Under the pieces are notes generated by a model, which was not told where the DNA came from, did no database searches, and saw only the letters and a program-made list of their open reading frames with translations. This document shows positions 60,196-64,000 of a DNA stretch of 64,000 bases, piece by piece. The DNA is from Thiosocius sp963759055. Its GTDB lineage: Bacteria; Pseudomonadota; Gammaproteobacteria; Chromatiales; Chromatiaceae. Each line of letters begins with the position of its first letter. Position 1 is the stretch's first letter. The translations under genes were made by a program, and so were the position numbers. The stretch covers positions 186,001 through 250,000 of the forward strand of contig CAVWYD010000013.1 in assembly GCA_963759055.1 (NCBI GenBank), written 5' to 3'.

Positions 60196-63100
60196 TTAAC
60201 TAGCGCTACCCGGATTGTCTGTTTGAATGCGGATATCCAATGGCCGCCGGGTATCCAGATGCACATCCCGCTGCGGGAACGCGATCTCAATACCCGCGTC
60301 GTTCATCTCGCGGTATATCGCCTGATTGATCTCCGTTATGGTGCGCAGACGGAAATCGATATCGTCAATGTAGCAGCGCAGAGAGAGCACCAGCGCGTTG
60401 TCGCCGAACTCCTCGAACACCACGAACGGCGCCGGATCCTCCATTATTCTCGGATGCTCCGCCGCCACCTCTTCGAGGATCAGCATTGCGCGGTCCACGT
60501 TGCTGCCATACGCAATACCGAGATTGATCAGGATTCGGGTGGTCTGGTCACTCAATGACCAGTTGATCACCTCCTGGGTGATGAAATTCTTGTTCGGCAC
60601 CAGCAACTCCTGCCGGTCCCAGTTGCGTATGGTCGTCGCCCGTATCTGGATACGCGTCACGATGCCGTCGGTGTTGCCGACGGTAACCACATCCCCGACC
60701 CGAATCGGACGCTCGAACAGGATGATCAGTCCACTGATGAAATTTGCGACGATCTCCTGCAGGCCGAAGCCGATGCCCACACCGAGTGCGGCGAATATCC
60801 ACTGGATCTCCGACCAGCTGCCGCCCAGGGTACTGAAGATCCACGCCACACCCACGGCGACCACGGTGTATTTCGACAGTGCGACGACCGTATAACGACT
60901 GCCCTGCGACATTCCCAGCCGCTGCAACAGAACGATCTCGAGAAATGCGGGTAGCTGGCGCATGGCCACGATCATGACCATCAGAACAAAAATGGCCAGA
61001 CCCAGACTGAACAGGGTGATCGGGATCACCCCCTCGACCCCCGGCTTGGTGTAGGACCAGAGCGTAACCTCATCCAGGACACGCAGGGCCGGCAGCATGT
61101 CGTTCCAGATCAACCATGCGCCGATCACGCCGATCATCAGAAAGGCGTTGTTGGTCAGACTGCGACTGGCTGCATCCAGCGCTTTAAGATCGATTTCGGG
61201 TTCTTCAATCTCGCGCGCGAGTACCCCTTCAGACCCGTCAGACTCCTCGGCAGCGTGCGCCGCCCGCTCGGCCCGCCGGCGTTCGCGCGCGGCCTGAAGC
61301 CGAATCTTGCGTTGATTGAGTACCAGCCAGCGCACGATGAGCTGGTGAAGTACGATCACAAGAAGTGCGAACCAGAGAGTGTCGATAATGTGGCCGATCA
61401 CCGAAAGCGCGGTATACATATAGCCGGCCAGTGCAGCACCCGCCGCGACCAACGGCAGCGAAACGAGTAACACAAACCACAGGTGGCGCCATCGAAAAAC
61501 CCTGCTCTGCTGATTGTCCGCGAACAACACGGTCAGTGTGCCGTTGCTGGGCTGCGTCAGGCGGAAAAAGAACACGCTGAACAGCAGCATGGTGACCAGG
61601 AAGGCCGCGCGGCCCAGACCGCTGCCCCAGGTCTGCTCACCCGAGAAGATCACCAGCGTCGTAATGAACGAGGTGGTGATGAACAGCGGCGTAAACCAGC
61701 CCAGATCACGATGGAGGCGCTCAAGTCCCCGCACGCGCCAGCCGAAATGGACGGCCGCCACGCTGCCCGGCGCCACAAGAAGCCTGAGCGCCTTGAGCTG
61801 AAACAGCAGGTGCGACACCAGATTCAGCACCTGACCGACGGCCTTGCTGAAACCGGCAGCGTCCTCAGACATGAGGAGCAGCTGTCCGCAAACGAGCAAC
61901 ACCAGCGGCCAGGGCAGGGCCAGCAGCACAACGATCAACAGCGCACGCACGGTGCTGCGGAGCCGGTCGCGTAGCAGCTTGCCGACATCGCTGCCGCTTT
62001 CCTCCAGCATGGCCAGCAGACGACGGCGCCAGAGACGGAGTGCCAGAGCGAGCAGGATGAGGATGCTGATCCCGTTCGAGGTGGCTCCCTCGACCAGGCT
62101 ATCGAGTACGCCCCGCCACTTCTCAGGCGACAGGCGATCAAGGATCTGCCCGGGAATCCGCATGGCCGTATCCAACCCGACCACCTCGGTACTGCGCACC
62201 CAGAGCAGCCGCTTGTCGAGAAATGCGTCAAAACGCTCAGCCACCTCGCGGAGACGCTGCTGCGCAAAATCAAGCTCCGCCATGGCCTGCAGATACGCGC
62301 GCTGAACCGCCAATGCCTTGTCGACCAGTAGCAGTCGATTGGACGCAAGTTCGTTCAACTCCTCGACAATACCCTCGGCGTCTTCAGGCGGCGTGTCTGA
62401 GGACAGCTTCACGACATAGGCGGCTGGATCGAGCAGTTTCTTTCGTTCCTCCTCCAGCAGGAACTTCGATAGCGTGATCTGCGCAATCCTGCGTTCCCGT
62501 GTCCTGGCCTTGTTTTCGAAAAGTTTCAGATCAGGCAGGCTGCGACGCTGTTCCAGGAGCAGCTGTCCATGAATCTGACTGACCCCGGCCAGATCGATCT
62601 GCTGCCGTGCCGTATTGAAACGTTGCTCGATGCGGGTTGCTTCTTCCGCAGCACTTTTCTCTTCTTTTTCGAGGTTCTCGATCGCGCCTGCCAATGCGCC
62701 GATCTCCTCACTCAGCTCGCGGTTGCGCGCCGCAAGTTCCTCCACCAGGGGATGTTTGCCGACGGCTGTGATCTCAGCGGCGCGCGCCTCGACCTTTGCA
62801 CGCTCGGTCTCCTTCAGCCGCGCGTCGTTTACCGCCGCCTCCAGCGCGGCCACTTCTGCCTGAACGGAAGTCAGACTGAATTCGGCAAGATCCTGCTGGG
62901 CGCGCAATGCATCCAGCCGCACGGGATGACTCGCCAGTTCCTGTCCGAGCATCAGAACCTCGGCCCGCAGTTTTTCCAGCTGGGTCTCGTTCAACCAGGC
63001 ACGCGCTTGAGCCACTTCCTGCGGCTCCTCTCCGACAGGCGACCCATCCGAGCCCGATTCGATCTCCACCATCCGGCTCTTGGCTTCGCCGATCAGCCTG

Positions 63101-63633
63101 CGTATCTCTGTCGGCCGCTCTTTTTCCTTCCCGACCCTGCTTCTAATCTCAGCGAGCCGGGCATCGATGGTCGCGCGTTCGGCCTTTTGCTGCTGGAGTT
63201 GCAACTCGGCATCCGCGAGAGAAAGGTCCTCTGCGGCATCGGCCTCCGAATCAAAATCCATGCGTCGTTGTTCGAGTTGGGTCCGTAACCGGGCTGCCTC
63301 GTCTTTGCTGCCCTGAATGGCCCTTTCGTACCGCTCCGCCGCCGCGCGATCGGTCTTCACGGCTTCAAGATTGCCAATCGATTGACGGTAGAGTTCGGCA
63401 AGCATGGCCTGGGTGATTTCATCGAATCCGGCAGCAGCCGCAACGTCGTCGGCCCGGCTCTTGACCCTTTCTATGGTCAGAGCGGCTCGTGCTTCCTCGG
63501 TTGACGGCGCCAACAAAGGTGCATCGACCTCGGCCGAAGCCGGCGCCGCCCAGGCCAGAGATAAAAAGACGATCAGTGCAGGTATTACCGGGCGAAAAAA
63601 AACGCGCAAAGTTCGGTACTCCCTAGTTTCCAT
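60196..63633 (-). CDS. Large mechanosensitive channel of the MscS superfamily (MscK/MscM-like)
   Basis: A 1145-residue channel that releases solutes on hypo-osmotic shock. It has a signal peptide (IPALIVFLSLAWAAPASA), a periplasmic coiled-coil domain to about residue 490 rich in Glu, Arg, Ala and Leu, about eleven helices, and then the MscS core. The pore helix region ends in FGLQEIVANFISGLIILFE, followed by RPIRVGDVVTVGNTDGIV and the cytoplasmic beta/alpha-beta domains. E. coli MscK and YjeP/MscM are of the same size; I cannot say which is the closer relative. Confidence 0.93.
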   Translation of the reverse strand: METREYRTLRVFFRPVIPALIVFLSLAWAAPASAEVDAPLLAPSTEEARAALTIERVKSRADDVAAAAGFDEITQAMLAELYRQSIGNLEAVKTDRAAAERYERAIQGSKDEAARLRTQLEQRRMDFDSEADAAEDLSLADAELQLQQQKAERATIDARLAEIRSRVGKEKERPTEIRRLIGEAKSRMVEIESGSDGSPVGEEPQEVAQARAWLNETQLEKLRAEVLMLGQELASHPVRLDALRAQQDLAEFSLTSVQAEVAALEAAVNDARLKETERAKVEARAAEITAVGKHPLVEELAARNRELSEEIGALAGAIENLEKEEKSAAEEATRIEQRFNTARQQIDLAGVSQIHGQLLLEQRRSLPDLKLFENKARTRERRIAQITLSKFLLEEERKKLLDPAAYVVKLSSDTPPEDAEGIVEELNELASNRLLLVDKALAVQRAYLQAMAELDFAQQRLREVAERFDAFLDKRLLWVRSTEVVGLDTAMRIPGQILDRLSPEKWRGVLDSLVEGATSNGISILILLALALRLWRRRLLAMLEESGSDVGKLLRDRLRSTVRALLIVVLLALPWPLVLLVCGQLLLMSEDAAGFSKAVGQVLNLVSHLLFQLKALRLLVAPGSVAAVHFGWRVRGLERLHRDLGWFTPLFITTSFITTLVIFSGEQTWGSGLGRAAFLVTMLLFSVFFFRLTQPSNGTLTVLFADNQQSRVFRWRHLWFVLLVSLPLVAAGAALAGYMYTALSVIGHIIDTLWFALLVIVLHQLIVRWLVLNQRKIRLQAARERRRAERAAHAAEESDGSEGVLAREIEEPEIDLKALDAASRSLTNNAFLMIGVIGAWLIWNDMLPALRVLDEVTLWSYTKPGVEGVIPITLFSLGLAIFVLMVMIVAMRQLPAFLEIVLLQRLGMSQGSRYTVVALSKYTVVAVGVAWIFSTLGGSWSEIQWIFAALGVGIGFGLQEIVANFISGLIILFERPIRVGDVVTVGNTDGIVTRIQIRATTIRNWDRQELLVPNKNFITQEVINWSLSDQTTRILINLGIAYGSNVDRAMLILEEVAAEHPRIMEDPAPFVVFEEFGDNALVLSLRCYIDDIDFRLRTITEINQAIYREMNDAGIEIAFPQRDVHLDTRRPLDIRIQTDNPGSAS

Positions 63634-63922
63634 GGATTTCTTCGCTCAAATACCCGCCTTGCCGCGCTCTCGCACAGCTTGAGAGACAGGTCACCCGCTT
63701 CGCTCAAAATACATTACAATTCGTTCACAAGCCATTGTTTATCAATGCAACTACGATATTTTATCGGCACACGTGAGGCACCCTCGGCCCGACTAAAGAT
63801 CATCGCCAACGGCACTTGTGCCCCGGCGACTCTAACGCAGGAGTGTCAGGTGAGGTCGCGCTCTCCACCTGTTTCTACCGTAAACTTCGATTGATATCAT
63901 TACGGTGTCCCTCCCGAACCCA

Positions 63923-64000
63923 ATGGATGACGAAGAATTCAATCCCATCCGCATACAGCTTGCGGAGCTCCGCATTGAACACCGCGACCTCGATGATGCC
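63923..64000 (+). CDS. YdcH/DUF465-family protein (3'-truncated by window)
   Basis: Only the first 26 codons are present: MDDEEFNPIRIQLAELRIEH followed by RDLDDA. The start resembles the short helical DUF465/YdcH proteins, whose N-terminal pattern is an acidic start, then LAELR-EHRDLD. Their function is unknown. An in-frame GTG at 63905 is a possible earlier start. The 289-bp gap before it (63634-63922) contains no supported gene. Confidence 0.75.
   Translation, partial: MDDEEFNPIRIQLAELRIEHRDLDDA

Noticed and set aside
63679..63894. 71-residue frame upstream of the YdcH-like gene
   Set aside because: No family similarity and no ribosome site, with composition like intergenic DNA.

Overview
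The window is bacterial chromosome of moderately high G+C with tightly packed operons. The gene set (cbb3 oxidase with CcoG/CcoH, MlaA, PpiD, TrmJ-CysE-IscR-IscS-IscU, ClpP-ClpX-Lon-HU with tRNAs, PrmB, HemN) points to a Gammaproteobacterium. A two-domain APS kinase of the type characterised in Thiobacillus denitrificans and a high-affinity oxidase would suit a sulfur-oxidising or microaerophilic relative of the Chromatiales; that placement is inference. There is no rRNA, CRISPR array, insertion sequence or prophage.

Layout: 1-5.5 kb, ccoNOQP (ccoN cut by the window edge), a small membrane protein, ccoG and ccoH. 5.6-9.2 kb, dnaQ, rnhA and a methyltransferase, divergent from mltD; a 15-copy heptamer repeat lies just upstream of dnaQ. 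9.3-16 kb, a YejABEF-type peptide ABC transporter. 16-26.8 kb, fabI, ppiD, tRNA-Asp, tRNA-Val, hupB, lon, clpX (frameshifted here), clpP, tig, tRNA-Leu and a CPBP-family membrane protein. 27-31.3 kb, an acyl-CoA ligase, hemN, a small conserved gene and prmB. 31.5-38.8 kb, an orphan histidine kinase, iscU, iscS (frameshifted here), iscR, cysE, trmJ, suhB and a small Cys-rich membrane protein. 38.8-40.5 kb, the APS kinase.

40.6-49.4 kb holds the most interesting locus: a divergent cluster of a CofD-like protein, a Nudix hydrolase, a PhoU-like/APH-kinase fusion, an ATP-grasp enzyme, an HprK-related kinase, a SixA-Nudix fusion, a second histidine phosphatase, a PPP-like metallophosphatase and a small amphi-Trp protein. 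Several members match families that protein-family curators call the 'GAK system' (grasp, amphi-Trp, kinase). To my knowledge it has no established function. The balance of ATP-using enzymes and phosphatases suggests a reversible phosphorylation or phosphometabolite circuit. A DehI-fold protein follows.

51-58.6 kb is envelope- and lipid-related: an AsmA-family protein translationally coupled to a membrane-anchored esterase, a CREST/ceramidase-like membrane protein, MlaA and a secreted alpha/beta hydrolase. 59-64 kb has a RelE/RHH toxin-antitoxin pair with a clear promoter and operator, a two-TM ion channel, a large MscK-like channel and the start of a YdcH/DUF465 gene at the window edge.

Two normally essential or core genes, clpX and iscS, each carry one extra base. 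I read these as probable consensus errors, so single-base indels elsewhere should be borne in mind.
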